NCBI RefSeq assembly: GCF_007565055.1
Contig: NC_044552.1
Span: 38,286,069-38,350,068, forward strand
Length of the DNA stretch: 64,000 bases
Reading direction: 5' to 3'
From: Rhinopithecus roxellana
Taxonomy: Eukaryota > Chordata > Mammalia > Primates > Cercopithecidae
In this document: positions 1-11,194 of the stretch, piece by piece
How positions within the stretch are numbered: position 1 is the first letter of the stretch
Layout: every line of letters begins with the position of its first letter
Program-made: the position numbers and the translations under genes
The notes under the pieces: generated by a model
The model's database searches: none
What the model was told of the DNA's origin: nothing
What the model saw: the letters and a program-made list of their open reading frames with translations, nothing else

Positions 1-137
1 AGAACTTTGAGAAACTTTTATGTAATTTATAATAAATTACTAAAATATCCTATTTCCATTGTCATGCCAATACTTACAGCAAATCTGTGGATCATCTTCA
101 GCCCTTGTATGATTTTGTTTTCAAACCTTCTCCACAG

Positions 138-258
138 ATATTGATCCCAGGAATGGAATCCCAAAGTCAACTCCAGGGGATAATCCATATATGTACCCAG
201 AACAGAGTAAAGGCTTCCACAAGGCAGGATCAACGCTCCCACCAGTGAATTTTTCAAC
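138..258 (+). CDS. SPATS1: SPATS1 internal coding exon
   Basis: Acceptor ...TCTCCACAG precedes position 138 and donor GTAAGT follows 258. The 121-nt exon is open in one frame (IDPRNGIPKSTPGDNPYMYP near its start, PPVNFST at its end) and ends two bases into a codon that the next exon completes. SPATS1 (spermatogenesis associated serine rich 1) is a testis-expressed protein of poorly known biochemical role. The assignment rests on the chained exons, the terminal peptide ALDFPRQS, and its position immediately upstream of CDC5L in the same orientation, as in human. Earlier exons lie left of the window. Confidence 0.8.
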
Positions 259-641
259 GTAAGTGTATGTTAATACTAGCATTATATAGTTAACTTTAAA
301 GGAATTGTGTCTCTCTACTACACAGAAATTATATTTTAAAAGGGATAGATGTCAACAAGATGTGATTGGATGAAAATTCCTTGAAAAGCTCATCTTTAGT
401 TAATTAGTGTCTGCACACATGCATGTGTATAATTAAAATTGCACACAGGACTTGGACTACAAAAAAGTGGTTGTTAATTTTGTTCCTATCTCTATTATCA
501 CAGATTTGAAAGCTTTTAAATTTTCATACTGAATCAGATTGTTGGCCGTAGTGACTACTATGTGGGTGGACTTAAACTTGGAAATAAACTTAGACCAAAG
601 TGATGGAGAAAAATGGGAGGATCATTACATTAAAAGAAAAA
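259..641. other. SPATS1 intron, unique AT-rich sequence
   Basis: Apart from the donor at 259-264 I see no repeat, ORF or motif of note. Confidence 0.5.
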
Positions 642-655
642 TAGTTGGTGTATTA

Positions 656-925
656 CTTTTTTTTTTTTTTTTTGAGAAGGAGTCTTGCTCTGTCACCCTG
701 GCTGGAGTGCAGTGGTGTGATCTCGGCTCACTGCAAGCTCCGCCTCCCGGGTTCACGCCATTCTCCTGTCTCAGTCTCCCAAGTAGCTGGGACTACAGGT
801 GCCTGCCACCATGCCCGGGTAATTTTTTGTATTTTTAGTAGAGACGGGGTTTCACCATGTTAGCCAGGATGGTCTCGATCTCCTGACCTTGTGACACACC
901 TGCCTTGGCCTCCCAAAGTGCTGGG
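656..925 (-). mobile_element. Alu, 5'-truncated, with intact target duplication
   Basis: Oligo-T then GAGAAGGAGTCTTGCTCTGTC marks the 3' end of an antisense Alu. The element stops at CCAAAGTGCTGG, so about the first 35 bases of the Alu are missing, yet a perfect 14-bp duplication TAGTTGGTGTATTA flanks it (642-655 and 926-939). Confidence 0.93.
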
Positions 926-1020
926 TAGTTGGTGTATTAACATTTAAAACATTGTTTTAAAAAATTAACCATGTGAAATATAATGATGCTGACTAAAAAT
1001 GATCACAACTAAAATCTGTG

Positions 1021-1331
1021 GGCCAGGGGCGGTGGCTCACACCTATAACCCCAGCCCTTTAAGAGGCCAAGTGGGGGCGGATCACCTGAGGTCAGGAGTT
1101 CCAGACCAGCCCGGCCAACATGGTAAAACCCTGTGTCTACTAAAAATACAAAAATTAGCTGGGCACGGTGGCAGATGCCTGTAATCTCAGCTACTCAGGA
1201 GGCTGAGGCAGGAGAATTATTTGAACCTGGGAGATGGAGGTTGCAGTGAGCTGAGATTGCAGCACCACACTCTAGCCTGGGCGACAGAACGAGTGAGACT
1301 CCATCTCAAAATAAACAAAATAAAATAAAAT
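1021..1331 (+). mobile_element. Alu (S-type), first of a head-to-tail pair
   Basis: Starts GGCCAGGGGCGGTGGCTCAC and ends in an A-rich tail of AAAAT units. AAAATCTGTG occurs just before it (1011-1020) and just after it (1332-1341) as the target duplication. Confidence 0.93.
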
Positions 1332-1341
1332 AAAATCTGTG

Positions 1342-1644
1342 GGCCAGGCACAGTGGCTCATGCCTGTAATCCTAGCACTTTGAGAGGCTGAGGCTAGAGG
1401 GTTGCTTTAGCCCAGGCGTTCCAGACCTACCTGGGCAACATGAAAAAACCCCTTCTCTACAAAAATACAAAAAATTAGCTGGGCATGGTGGTGCATGCCT
1501 ATAATCCCAGCTATTTGGGAGGCTGAGGTGGGAGGATCACCTGAGCCTGAAAGGTTGAGGCTGCAGTGAGCTGAGATTGTGCCATTGCACTCTAGCCTTG
1601 GGGACAGAGTGAGACCCTGTCTCAAAACATAAATAAAATAAAAT
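1342..1644 (+). mobile_element. Alu (older S/J-type), second of a head-to-tail pair
   Basis: Begins directly after the AAAATCTGTG shared with the upstream Alu. Its tail is followed by AAAATTTGCG (1645-1654), a diverged third copy of the same target. Confidence 0.92.
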
Positions 1645-1787
1645 AAAATTTGCGGTTCTTACAGTTTTGAAGTCCATACTTGAAAATTAAAATCGGAAAA
1701 CAGGACATTCTATTGAATGCAATGATGTATTGATCTCTTTGCTGTAGATGGCATACCAGTTTTATGATTGCCTTTTCTGTTTTTCAG

Positions 1788-1850
1788 AGTACCTTATGAA
1801 AAGAAATTTGATACATTTATTCCGCTTGAGCCTCTTCCACAAATTCCCAA
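1788..1850 (+). CDS. SPATS1: SPATS1 internal coding exon
   Basis: A 63-nt exon with acceptor TTTTTCAG and donor GTGAGT. Its first base completes the threonine codon split at 258, giving the joined peptide ST-VPYEKKFDTFIPLEPLPQIP-N. It ends two bases into the asparagine codon that the exon at 8456 completes. Phases match on both sides. The intron after it is 6.6 kb and holds Alus plus an antisense L1-type LINE. Confidence 0.8.
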
Positions 1851-1854
1851 GTGA

Positions 1855-2761
1855 GTTCTCTTACCATGTTTTGTGCTATCCCATCTTCATGAAATATCAA
1901 TTATTTTATTATTTCCTCCTGCAGAGGAGCAGGTAGATAACCAGGACACAGGGCCCTTTTGAATCCCAGCAGGAGGGTGGGGCAGTTTGTAAGGAAGGTG
2001 TTTGGATAGACACTCTGTAGAGTCTGCAATTGGGATGGTCACATATTCAACAGACATAACTGACAAACTACCAGATGCCATGTGTTGTGCTAGCCATGCA
2101 CAATAGGAGAGTTCACATGGAACAAAAAGACAGGGTTCCTGATTCCTAGAACATGAGTATTTTGGGAAAGAAAGACACATACTTAAATGATTGCAACTGG
2201 GGAGAATGGTTAGAGTTTCAAGAGGCAGAAATAAAGCTAACAGAGCACTTCTGTGTTTGAGGGAAATATCGTTCCTTTAATTTCATACTTTTGCTTCACT
2301 CCATTCTGAACCTCATGCATTTACCTAAGCTGGTTTCTGACCGATAAAGATATATTTTCTTTTCTTTCTTTCTTTTTTTAACTTTCTAATACAAAGCAGT
2401 CTCATATGAGTGGGCATGTGTCTCAGGGTCTGACCCACTCTGGAATTCAGTGGGAATAAAAGCTTTTTATTCCAAACTTGAGATTTTTAATGTCTTTATT
2501 ATGTTGCATTGTTACTTATGGCACACGATTAGGACTTCTCATGTCTGTACTTTACATTTTTAATAAACACTATTCTAGAATATTCCAAATAATAGCAATT
2601 GCCTAAATTTCATCATCATCCTACTCAACTATTTTAGCTTTTGTACATTACTGTTCATATGCAAATATGTTTTTACATGTATAAACCCCAGAATACCAAT
2701 TAGTCGGGTTTTCCTAAAAAGAAAGGTTAATTTTTTTTTTTTTTTTTGAAGAAGTACAAAG
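1855..2761. other. SPATS1 intron, no recognised element
   Basis: AT-rich sequence with a T18 run near 2729-2747. No gene or repeat family that I can name. Confidence 0.4.
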
Positions 2762-3071
2762 TGACTGGGTGCAGTGGCTCACACCTGTAATCCCAGCACT
2801 TTGGGAGGCCAAGGCAGGGGGACTGCTTGAAGCCAAGAGATTGAGACCTGGCATGGGCAACATAGTGAGACCCTATCTCTACAAAAAAATTTTTTTAAAA
2901 AATTAGCCAGGCATAGTGGTATGCAACTGTAGTCCTAGGTACTTGGGAGGCTGAGGCAGGAGGGTTTCTTGAGTCTATGAGTTCGAGGCTGCAGTGAGCT
3001 ATGATTGTGCTATGCACTCCAGCCTAGGTGACAGAGCAAAACGCTGTCTCAAATTAAAAAAAAAAAAAAAA
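2762..3071 (+). mobile_element. AluJ
   Basis: Both Alu arms are present with J-type diagnostic changes such as GTTCGAGGCTGCAGTGAGCT and AGTCCTAGGTACTTGGGAGG; ends in A16. No clear target duplication. Confidence 0.9.
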
Positions 3072-3424
3072 GAGAGAATTCGATCAGCATATTCCTCTGT
3101 GCTATGGTTAATAAGACAATTGGGAGACATGGACCCTTTCCTCAGGGACAGTCACCCTAATGAAAAAGTCTACTAACCAGTTAGTCATGGCAGAAGCGAC
3201 AAAGGCTTCTGTTGCTGGATTTAGCATTTATTGTTTCCTAGTTCTCTGTTTTGTTCTGTAGTGTCTAATTTGCTGTTAATCCCATCCAGTGATTATGTAT
3301 TTTGATCTTTAGAAATTCTGTTTGATTCTTTTTTATATCTATTTATATCTATTGTTCTTTCCTATTTTCATGTTTTCCTTAAGTACTTGGACATAGTAAT
3401 AACTGTTCAAAGATTTTTGTTTGC

Positions 3425-3720
3425 CGGCCGGGCGCGGTGGCTCACGCCTGTAGTCCCAGCACTTTGGGAGGCCGAGGCAGGCGGATCACGAGGTCAGGAG
3501 ATCAAGACCATCCTGGCTAACACGGTGAAACCCCGTCTCTACTAAAAATACAAAAAATTAGCTGGGCGTGGTGGCGGGTGCATGTGGTCCGAGCTACTTG
3601 GGAGGCTGAGGCAGGAGAATCACTTGAACCTGGGAGGCGGAGGTTGCAGTGAGCTGAGATCACACCACTGCACTCCAGCCTGGCAACAGAGTGAGACTCC
3701 ATCTCAAAAAAAAAAAAAAT
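3425..3720 (+). mobile_element. AluY/S inserted in LINE relic
   Basis: Well-preserved GGCCGGGCGCGGTGGCTCAC start and A-tail. A 13-bp duplication GATTTTTGTTTGC flanks it (3412-3424, 3721-3733). Confidence 0.95.
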
Positions 3721-3900
3721 GATTTTTGTTTGCTAATTCTATTATTTGTGTCATTTCTGGGTGTGTTTCTGCTGACTGATTTTTTTCCTGATTATGGGTC
3801 ACATTTTCCTGCTTCCTGGTATGTCTAGTAATTTTTATTTGGATACTGGACATTATAATCTTATATTGTTGAGTATTTGGATTTTGTTGTCTTCTTTTAT

Positions 3901-4207
3901 TTTTTATTTTAATATTATTATTATTTTTTAGATGGAGTCTCACTCTGTCGCCAAGTTGGAGTGCAGTGGCGCAATCTGGGCTCACTGCAACCTCCATCTC
4001 CCAGGTTCAAGGGATTCTCCTGCCTCAGCCCCCGGAGTGGCTGAGATTACAGGCACGTGCCACCACGCCCAGCTAATTTTTGTATTTTTAGTAGAGATGG
4101 GGTTTCACCATGTTGGCCAGGATGGTTTCAATCTCCTGACTTCGTGATCCACCTGCCTTGGGCTCCCAAAGTGCTGGGATTACAGGTGTGAGCCACTGCG
4201 CCCGGCC
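3901..4207 (-). mobile_element. Alu (S-type) inserted in LINE relic
   Basis: T-rich tail, then GATGGAGTCTCACTCTGTCG through GCGCCCGGCC. The duplication TTGTCTT(C/T)TTTTA lies at 3887-3900 and from 4208. Confidence 0.92.
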
Positions 4208-4760
4208 TTGTCTTTTTTTAAAGAGTGCTGGGCTTTGCTGTAGCAGGCAGTTAAGTCACTTCCCGTTTGGTTTGATTCTTTTAAGGCTTGTTTTCAAGCT
4301 TTGTTAGGGCATGTCTAAAGTAGTCTTTAGGGATAGTTTAATTCCATTACTAAGTAAGATGTGGCCCTTTTAGAGTCTCTACTGAATGCCTTGAGTGACC
4401 AATGAGGAGTCTTCACTTTGGTTGGTGGGAACTAAAATGATTTTTAGCCCTTTGTGAGCCCATTCAGTTCCCAGTCACTCTATTGTCTGATCTTGTGGAG
4501 TTCCACCCTGCACATGTGTGTCTTAATATTCAGCAAAGACTCGAAGGAAGTGCCATGTGAATTTCTTAATTTCATTTTTTTGTATAGTTCCTTCTTCCCC
4601 AGAACTCTGCCCTGCAGCTTCCAGCCCTCCAAGACTCTGTGAACTCAGATCTTCGGCTCCTCAGACTCATAGAGAATGCCATGCTCTGTGTAGGATTGCT
4701 CATCCTACGCTGTGGTCTTGAATGCGCCGCCAGGCAAAAGCTGGGTGATTCCAGGGCTCT

Positions 4761-5903
4761 TTTCATTTGCTTTCCTTTTCTTTAGGATCACAATCCTGCG
4801 CTGCCTGTTGTCTCATTCTGAAAACTGTTATTTCATACATTTTGTCCAGTTTTCTACTTGTTTAAGTCAGGAGAGTAAATCTGATCCCTGCTACTTCATT
4901 ATGGCTGGAATTATTATCTATGAATAAAAATGTTATTATCCATCATCTATTAATAAAAATTGTAGTTTTTTCCCCAAGTTATTTGATGAATCAGTTTTGT
5001 ACTATTCCATCACTCTCATCAAAGTTATTCATATCTTTAAATAGTGTAGTAATTGTGCTTGGAAATTTAAGAATGTTAACTCTGCAAATGCAACAATCCA
5101 CCTTTAAAATAAGAACAAAACCTGATAACCAGAACCAGATAAAGTTGCCAAGTCTTCTCTAGTTAGCTAGTGACAGAGAGAGCCAGAATTAGAATAAAAA
5201 TTAGGGAGGTAAGATTACTTATTGAAAAGGTCCCTATAATGTGCAGTACATTTACAGGGATTAGTCAACTCAGCAGATATCTTTTGAGTACCATTTATGC
5301 ACTTGATCTACAGGAGAAATGGGAAGGTGGTGAGGTAATGGAGGCAGGGATCACAAAGATGAATAAGATATGATATTTGTTTCAAGGCTCATTGTCTGTT
5401 GTGGGGAGAGACCACTAGATGAGTAATCATAAAACAATTGAAAGCAAATATGATACAATGTGTACCTAGAGGAAAGACATGTGGGGAAGTTGGGGACCTG
5501 TTGCAGAGGGGGTGGTATTTGATCTGGCTCCTACATGAGGCATTGCAATTAATGTATCTTCCAAGGACAAAGTATTGTGGGATGCATCTATATTAGGTCA
5601 CTTAATATTTATTTTTACATTTCCATGTGTGCTTGAAAAGAAAGTGTATTCCATTTAATCAGGATGGAAAGTTAGATACATACTCAGAAGACTGACTTTA
5701 TTGGTTCCGTTGTTTAGCCCCTATACTTCCTTTTTTTTGTTCACTTGGCCTAGTTTGGATTGAGAGTTAGTGTGAGAGTTAGGGTGTCTGAATATTAGCG
5801 TTTAGACTATTTTTGTTGTTAATTGTGTCTTTTAGCATTATAAAAGTATCTTTATTTTTCTCATTTAATACTTTCTGTCCTAAAGTATACCTAGCCAGTT
5901 ATT
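4761..5903. other. SPATS1 intron, no recognised element
   Basis: Non-Alu sequence. Around 5255-5490 the wording (GCAGATATCTTTTGAGTACC, then AATCATAAAACAATTG) resembles widespread ancient repeats, but I cannot assign a family. No convincing exon. Confidence 0.35.
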
Positions 5904-5916
5904 AAGATTCTAATTC

Positions 5917-6218
5917 TTTTTTTTTTTTTTTTTTTTTTGAGACGGAGTCTCGCTCTGTCGCCCAAGCTGGAGTGAAGTGGCCCGATCTCAGCTCACTGCA
6001 AGCTCCACCTCCCGGGTTCACGCCATTCTCCTGCCTCAGCCTCCCGAGTAGCTGGGACTACAGGCGCCCGCCACCTCGCCCGGCTAGTTTTTGTATTTTT
6101 TAGTAGAGACGGGGTTTCACCGTGTTAGCCAGGATGGTCTCGATCTCCTGACCTTGTGATCCGCCCGTCTCGGCCTCCCAAAGTGCTGGGATTACAGGCT
6201 TGAGCCACCGCGCCCGGC
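5917..6218 (-). mobile_element. AluY of Old World monkey type
   Basis: T20 tail then GAGACGGAGTCTCGCTCTGT. On the minus strand it reads CTCAAGCC and ACTAGCCGGGCGAGGTGG, a variant typical of cercopithecid AluY lineages. Perfect duplication AAGATTCTAATTC at 5904-5916 and 6219-6231. Confidence 0.95.
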
Positions 6219-6609
6219 AAGATTCTAATTCTTACTTTACTTTATTTGCATCTGACCTTTGCCCATTCTTTTTGCTCATTCTTTAGCTTTTGAAGCACTT
6301 TGCTTTTTAGTGTAGAATTGGATTTTGCTGTGTGAGCCAGCTTGAAAATATTTTCTGTAAGTCAGGTGAATTAGGCCACTTGCATTTATTGATTAGACTG
6401 ATATATTTGATTTCAGTTCTGTTACATTATTTGTTACATTTATTATGTGTACTGTATTATATTTACTGCGAGTCTTTCAGTGTTTTCTTTGATTGCTTCA
6501 ACAAAGGTTGAAAAATGCTTTCTTTTGATATTTAGAAATGCTTGTGTTCTTATTCTAGTAGTTCTTTATGCTAGTATCTTTATACATTGCCCTTAGTCCT
6601 GCTTTTCTT

Positions 6610-6898
6610 TTCTTTTTTTGAGATGGAGTCTCACTCTGTCACCCAGGCTGGAGTGCAGTGGCGTGATCTCGGCTCACTGTAACTTCCACCTCCTGAGTTT
6701 AAGCGATTCTCCTGCCTCAACCTCCTGAGTAGCTGGGATTACAGGCACATGCCACAACGCCTGGCTAATTTTTGTATTTTTAGTAGAGACACGGTTTCAC
6801 CATGTTGGTCAGGCTGGTCTCGAACTCCTGACCTTGTGATCCACCTGCCTCGGCCTCCCAAAGTGCTGGGATTACAGGCGTGAGCCACCACGCCCGGC
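6610..6898 (-). mobile_element. Alu (S-type)
   Basis: GAGATGGAGTCTCACTCTGTC through CACGCCCGGC, flanked by AGTCCTGCTTTTCTT (left copy from 6595, right copy 6899-6913). Confidence 0.94.
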
Positions 6899-6913
6899 AG
6901 TCCTGCTTTTCTT

Positions 6914-7613
6914 ATTTGGGCTTCTACTACTTGGCTTGTTGGCTTTAAGTCATAACTTTGACTTTCACCAATTACCTATTTGGTAACCATCCTCTTCTTT
7001 CTTGCAGGGACTTCCCTACCCCCAGCAGTTTTATAAGGGCATTTTGCCAATTGTGGTATATTTCTCCTCTAAAGCACAAGAATTCTAGCTCCCAAAAGAT
7101 GAAAACATTCTGCATCTCCCTGCTCTAACTCATCCCAGAGCCACACTTCCTACTACCTATTGGACCACACCCAGCCCAGAAATGCCCTTTCAAGTCTCAG
7201 TGGCTCTGGGAAGACTCTGGGTGTCTGCATTAGCCAAGGTCCCAGCAGAAAACAGAAAGCACACTCAGCTGGGATTCTGAAGACAGCTTAAGGAGAGGGA
7301 CTACTTATGGATGTGTGGGCAGGGTTGGGGGAACCCACATGGGAGGGTGAAGCACCCAGAGGCTCGTGACAGTGGGAAGCGTTACTACTCCTGGGTCTGA
7401 GCAGCAAGAAGAGGGATCACGGTTTGCAGAACAGTAAGCACTGGAACTCTGGGAGAAGGGCTGCCCAACAGGAGCTGTGGCACTGCCAGAATTGGGGTGC
7501 CTTGGGAGATAGGACATCAGGGGAGGAGCTAGGTAAGAAATGCCCTAATTTCTGTCCACCTTCTGATCTCCTGTTGGTGCCATCAGCCAAACCCAGCTCA
7601 AAGGTGGAAGCAC
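6914..7613. other. SPATS1 intron, no assigned element
   Basis: 7225-7600 has the look of an ancient repeat (GTCCCAGCAGAAAACAGAAA at its start). Short frames on both strands here have no coding signature. Confidence 0.35.
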
Positions 7614-7912
7614 GGGTGGGGATGGTGGTTCATGCCTGTAATCCCAGAACTTTGGGAGGCCAAGGTGGTAGGATCACCTGGAGTCAGGAGTTCAAGACCA
7701 GCCTGACCAACATGGTAACGCCCAGTCTTTACTAAAAATACAAAAATTAGCTGGGCATGATGGCATGTGCCTGTAGTCCCAGCTACTTGGGAGGCTGAAG
7801 CAGGAGAGTCATTGAACCCGGGAGGCAGAGGTTGCAGTGAGCAGAGATTGCACCACTGCACTCCAGCCTAGGTGACAGAGCAATACTCTGTCTCAAAAAA
7901 ACAAAACAAAAA
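7614..7912 (+). mobile_element. Alu, first of a nested tandem pair
   Basis: Full-length Alu. Its target text, GGTGGAAGCACGG upstream, reappears as TGTGGAGGCACGG only after the second Alu (8213 on), so the second copy landed in the 3' duplication of the first. Confidence 0.9.
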
Positions 7913-7920
7913 GAAATGTG

Positions 7921-8211
7921 GACTGGATGTAGTGGCTCACACCTGTAATCCCAGCACTTTGGGAGTCCAAGGCAGGTGAATTACCTGAGGTCAGAAGTTC
8001 GAGACCAGCTTGACCAACAAGGTGAAACCCCGTCTCTACTAAAAATACAAAAATTAGCTGGGTGTGCAGGCGTGTGCCTGTAGTCCCAGCTACTCAGGAG
8101 GCTGAGGCAGGAGAATTGCTTGAATCTGGGAGGTGGAGGTTGCAGTGAGCCGAGATTGCGCCACTGCATTCCAACCTGGACAATGGAGTGAGACTGAGTT
8201 TCAAAAAAAAA
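7921..8211 (+). mobile_element. Alu, second of a nested tandem pair
   Basis: Begins after AAATGTGGA, and the same nine bases follow its A-tail. Both arms present. Confidence 0.9.
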
Positions 8212-8455
8212 ATGTGGAGGCACGGAGGAGCCCAGGTGATACTAGCTGTAAGGTCAGCATCTTGGCAGAGAAGGGCTGAACAAGAGCTGGGTTTAAGGCA
8301 GGGGCAAATTGTGAACAACTAACATATTTTATTTTGAAGCTGGTCTCCTAAATTGGAGGTCTTTTTACTTTTGGAGCATATAATGCCTTATCCGCTGTTG
8401 GTGTTTGTAAATTTTGCATCAAACTGAAACTCAGGGTGTTGTCTTCTTACCACAG

Positions 8456-8571
8456 CTTGCCTTTCTGGGTGAAGGAGAAGGCTAACAGTTTGAAGAATGA
8501 GATACAAGAGGTTGAGGAGCTCAACAACTGGCAGCCAGCAGTGCCCTTAATGCACATTCTGCTCCTTCCTG
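8456..8571 (+). CDS. SPATS1: SPATS1 penultimate coding exon
   Basis: Acceptor CTTACCACAG and donor GTGGGT. The 116-nt exon completes the asparagine codon, then reads LPFWVKEKANSLKNEIQEV followed by EELNNWQPAVPLMHILLLP, and leaves one base (G) for the next exon. Reading through the donor would meet TAA after ten residues, but splicing to 9142 gives the better supported end ALDFPRQS. The stretch KEKANSLKNEIQEVEEL is charged and could form a short helix. Confidence 0.8.
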
Positions 8572-8618
8572 GTGGGTTAAAGAACCTTCAAAGAATAGTG
8601 TAAAAACTGGAGGAGTCC

Positions 8619-8929
8619 ACCGGGCATGGTGGCTCACTCCTGTAATCCCAGCACTTTGGGAGGCTGAGGCGGGCAGATCACAAGGTCGGGAGTTCAAGAC
8701 AAGCCTGACCAACATGGTGAAACCCCGTCTCTACTAAAAATACAAAAATTAGCCAGGCGTGGTGGCACACGCCTGTAATCCCAGCTACTCGGGAGGCTGA
8801 GGCAGGAGAATCGCTTGAACCCAGGAGGTGGAGGTTGCAGTGAGCTGAGATTGTGCCACTGCACTCCAGCCTGGGCAACAGAGCGAGACTTTGCCTCAAA
8901 AACAAACAAACAAACAAACAAACAAAAAC
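8619..8929 (+). mobile_element. Alu (S-type) in the last SPATS1 intron
   Basis: Tail is a run of CAAA units. The 16-bp target AAAACTGGAGGAGTCC (8603-8618) returns with one mismatch at 8930-8945. It lies between the last two SPATS1 coding exons. Confidence 0.95.
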
Positions 8930-9141
8930 AAAACTGGGGGAGTCCAGAAGAACAGGCTTTTGAGAGGCTTCACAATGGAAAGGAGGGCAGGCAAAGTATC
9001 TCCCGGAGTGGACGTGTCTTCTGTCCTGAGGTGGTCTCATGGGTAGATGTCATAGCCAAGCAATGAGGGTTGAGTGTATTGGTTGAGAATTGTTAGTTTT
9101 GTAATGGAAGAAAACCTTTAACTCCATGCCTCTATCCACAG

Positions 9142-9170
9142 GTGCTTTGGACTTTCCAAGACAATCCTGA
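9142..9170 (+). CDS. SPATS1: SPATS1 terminal coding exon with stop codon
   Basis: Acceptor CTATCCACAG. GT completes the glycine codon begun at 8571, then ALDFPRQS and TGA at 9168-9170. The 3' UTR follows. I see no canonical AATAAA in the next 400 bp, so the polyadenylation site is not placed; from about 9290 the sequence resembles an old LINE 3' end. Confidence 0.78.
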
Positions 9171-9289
9171 GCATAAACAGGCCCACAAAACATGTACTGA
9201 CTGCACTCTGGCGAGCCTTTTCCAGTTGATGGTTTTTCTCTTGTGACTGTTCTAAATTCAATGTTTGACCTTATGAGGAAGTGTTGTGC

Positions 9290-9680
9290 TTTGCTTTTTT
9301 AAAACTTTATATTTTGAAAACTTTCACATTTACAGAAAAGTTGCAAGAATTGTACAACAAACACCTGCATATCCTTCACATAGATTCTATCAATGTTAAC
9401 ATTTGTTCAAACTTTCTCTCTCTCGCAATATTACAATTACCATTTTGCTGAACTCTTTGAGAGTGAGTGGCAGATATTGTAATGCTTTACACCTGTATAC
9501 CAACATATCTCAGCATGTATCTCCTAAGGTCAAGGATGTTGTCTAACAACCACAACATAAATATCAAACTCATGGAATTTAACACTGATAAAATATTATT
9601 AATATTTAGTCCACATTCAGTTTTAGTAAATTATATTTAGTTTTCTAAGGATGCCCTCAAATCAATCATAAATACAGACA
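9290..9680. repeat. Old LINE-like sequence after SPATS1
   Basis: Phrases such as CATTTACAGAAAAGTTGCAAG and CTCAGCATGTATCTCCTAAGG match a common old L1M-type repeat as I remember it. The same type recurs around 50550 and 51540. Exact family and ends are not defined. Confidence 0.45.
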
Positions 9681-9689
9681 TTATGTGAG

Positions 9690-10058
9690 TGTCTTAGCCT
9701 GTTCAGGCTGCTATAACAAAATACCATAAACAGAATGGCTTATAAACAATAGGAATTTATTTCTCACAGTTCTGGAGGCTGGGAAGTCCAAGCTCAGGGT
9801 GCCAGCAAGTTCAGTGTCTGCTGAGGGCCAGCCTTCCGGCTCATAGACAGTACCTTCTTGCTGTGTCCTCATATGATAGAAGGGGTGAGCTAGTCCTCTG
9901 GGGTCTCTTTTACAAGGGCACTAGTCTCATTCATGAGGGCTCTGATCTCTTGACCTAATCGCCTCCCAATGACCTTATCTCCTAATACTATCACCTCGGG
10001 GATTAGGTTTCAACATATGCATTTTGGGGTGGGGAGGACAAACATTTAGACCATAGCA
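9690..10058 (-). mobile_element. MaLR LTR (MST/MLT1 type), antisense
   Basis: Reads as the reverse complement of the ERVL-MaLR LTR: GCTGCTATAACAAAATACCA, TTTCTCACAGTTCTGGAGGC, AACATATGCATTTTGGGGTG. It begins TG and ends CA, and GTGAG (9685-9689) / GTGAA (10059-10063) looks like a 5-bp target duplication with one change. No internal coding part is present. Confidence 0.88.
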
Positions 10059-10598
10059 GTGAACTTTCATTGCTTTTGGTAAAACCGTTTTCATTTTATT
10101 AATACCTTTCGGAATGTTTCTCTAATGTTAACTTGGTACATGTCAGAAAAACATGAAGGCTGGATCTATACCAGGTAAGTAATACTGTTGCTCTGTAGCT
10201 GCATTCCCCACTTCAGTATTGCCTATCTACAATAGCCAAGCAGGGTGAGAGCTCAGTGACCACCAGTCATGAGTTTTAGGGCCTCCTGTCAATCAGACAA
10301 GAAGCAAACATTTGGAGGAAAAGGTGAAAACAAAAGCTGCCTCACAGGCTCTGACACAGTCAAACTGATGACTCTCGGCATTTTTATAGCCAATCTCTTT
10401 CTCCACTAGGGGACCCCACTGACTGACTAATGAGGGCTGCAGATCTAGTCTCCCCAAAACCTTAAAGTGGAAAGAGATTGTGGCCCATGCTGAGACTTAA
10501 CGTGTCTATGACATGAGCATGATTTATTTCCCAAAATGTCTGTTGTTTCCAGTCACAGCCAAAGTGAATGAAGCAGGTTTAGAACATAATACATATAG
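10059..10598. other. Intergenic, no recognised element
   Basis: Ordinary unique-looking sequence; no exon, repeat or motif that I can support. Confidence 0.4.
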
Positions 10599-10893
10599 CC
10601 AGGTGTGGTGGCTCATGACTGGAATCCCAGCACTTTTGGAGACCGAGGCAGGCGAATCACTTGAGGTCAGGAGTTCCAGACCAGCCTGGTCAACACAGCG
10701 AAACCCTGTCTCTACTAAAATTACAAAAATTAGCCAGGCATGATGGTGGGTGCCTATAATCCCAGGTACTTGGGAGGCTGAGCCAGGAGAATTGCTTGAA
10801 CCCAGGAGGTGGAGGTTGCAGTGAGCCAAGACCATGCCATTGCACTCCAGCCTGGTCGACAAGAGCGAAACTCCATCTCAAAAACAAAGAAAC
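10599..10893 (+). mobile_element. Alu (S-type)
   Basis: Starts AGCCAGGTGTGGTGGCTCAT and ends in mixed CAAA/GAAA tail. Confidence 0.92.
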
Positions 10894-11194
10894 AAACAAA
10901 AACCACAATGCATTCATGGCACCTTCATATGTGCCTCTAGACTAACTGGCAGAGAGCATGGTGTCTACCGCCAGCGCTGTGCCTGACCACTCCTTGGGTT
11001 AACATCAGGATACATCTGTGCTACTCCTCTGGCCCCTGGGTCACAGGCCCACCCCTGCTCCTAATATAATAATTAAAAAGAAAACCAAATAATTTTTAAA
11101 AAGACAGAGGCTGCCAAGAGATTTTTCCAGAACACATTAACTTCTGAAAAAATAATAATTTTTTGTGCCTCTATTACTTAAATATAAAAAAGTC

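Larger units (their letters stand above)
3235..4760 (-). mobile_element. Old L1-type LINE relic (5' part), antisense, split by two Alus
   Basis: Segments at 3235-3411, 3734-3886 and 4208-4760 read like the reverse complement of the non-coding 5' part of old L1M/HAL1-type LINEs: TCTAATTTGCTGTTAATCCC, TTTCCTGCTTCCTGGTATGT, AAGCTTTGTTAGGGC. Similar text recurs at 31320-34500 and 42540-43480. Family name is not certain. Confidence 0.55.

Noticed and set aside
8456..8603. Alternative SPATS1 end by reading through the donor at 8572
   Set aside because: It gives a ten-residue tail and TAA, but the GTGGGT donor joined to 9142 in matching phase gives ALDFPRQS, which fits the known end better.
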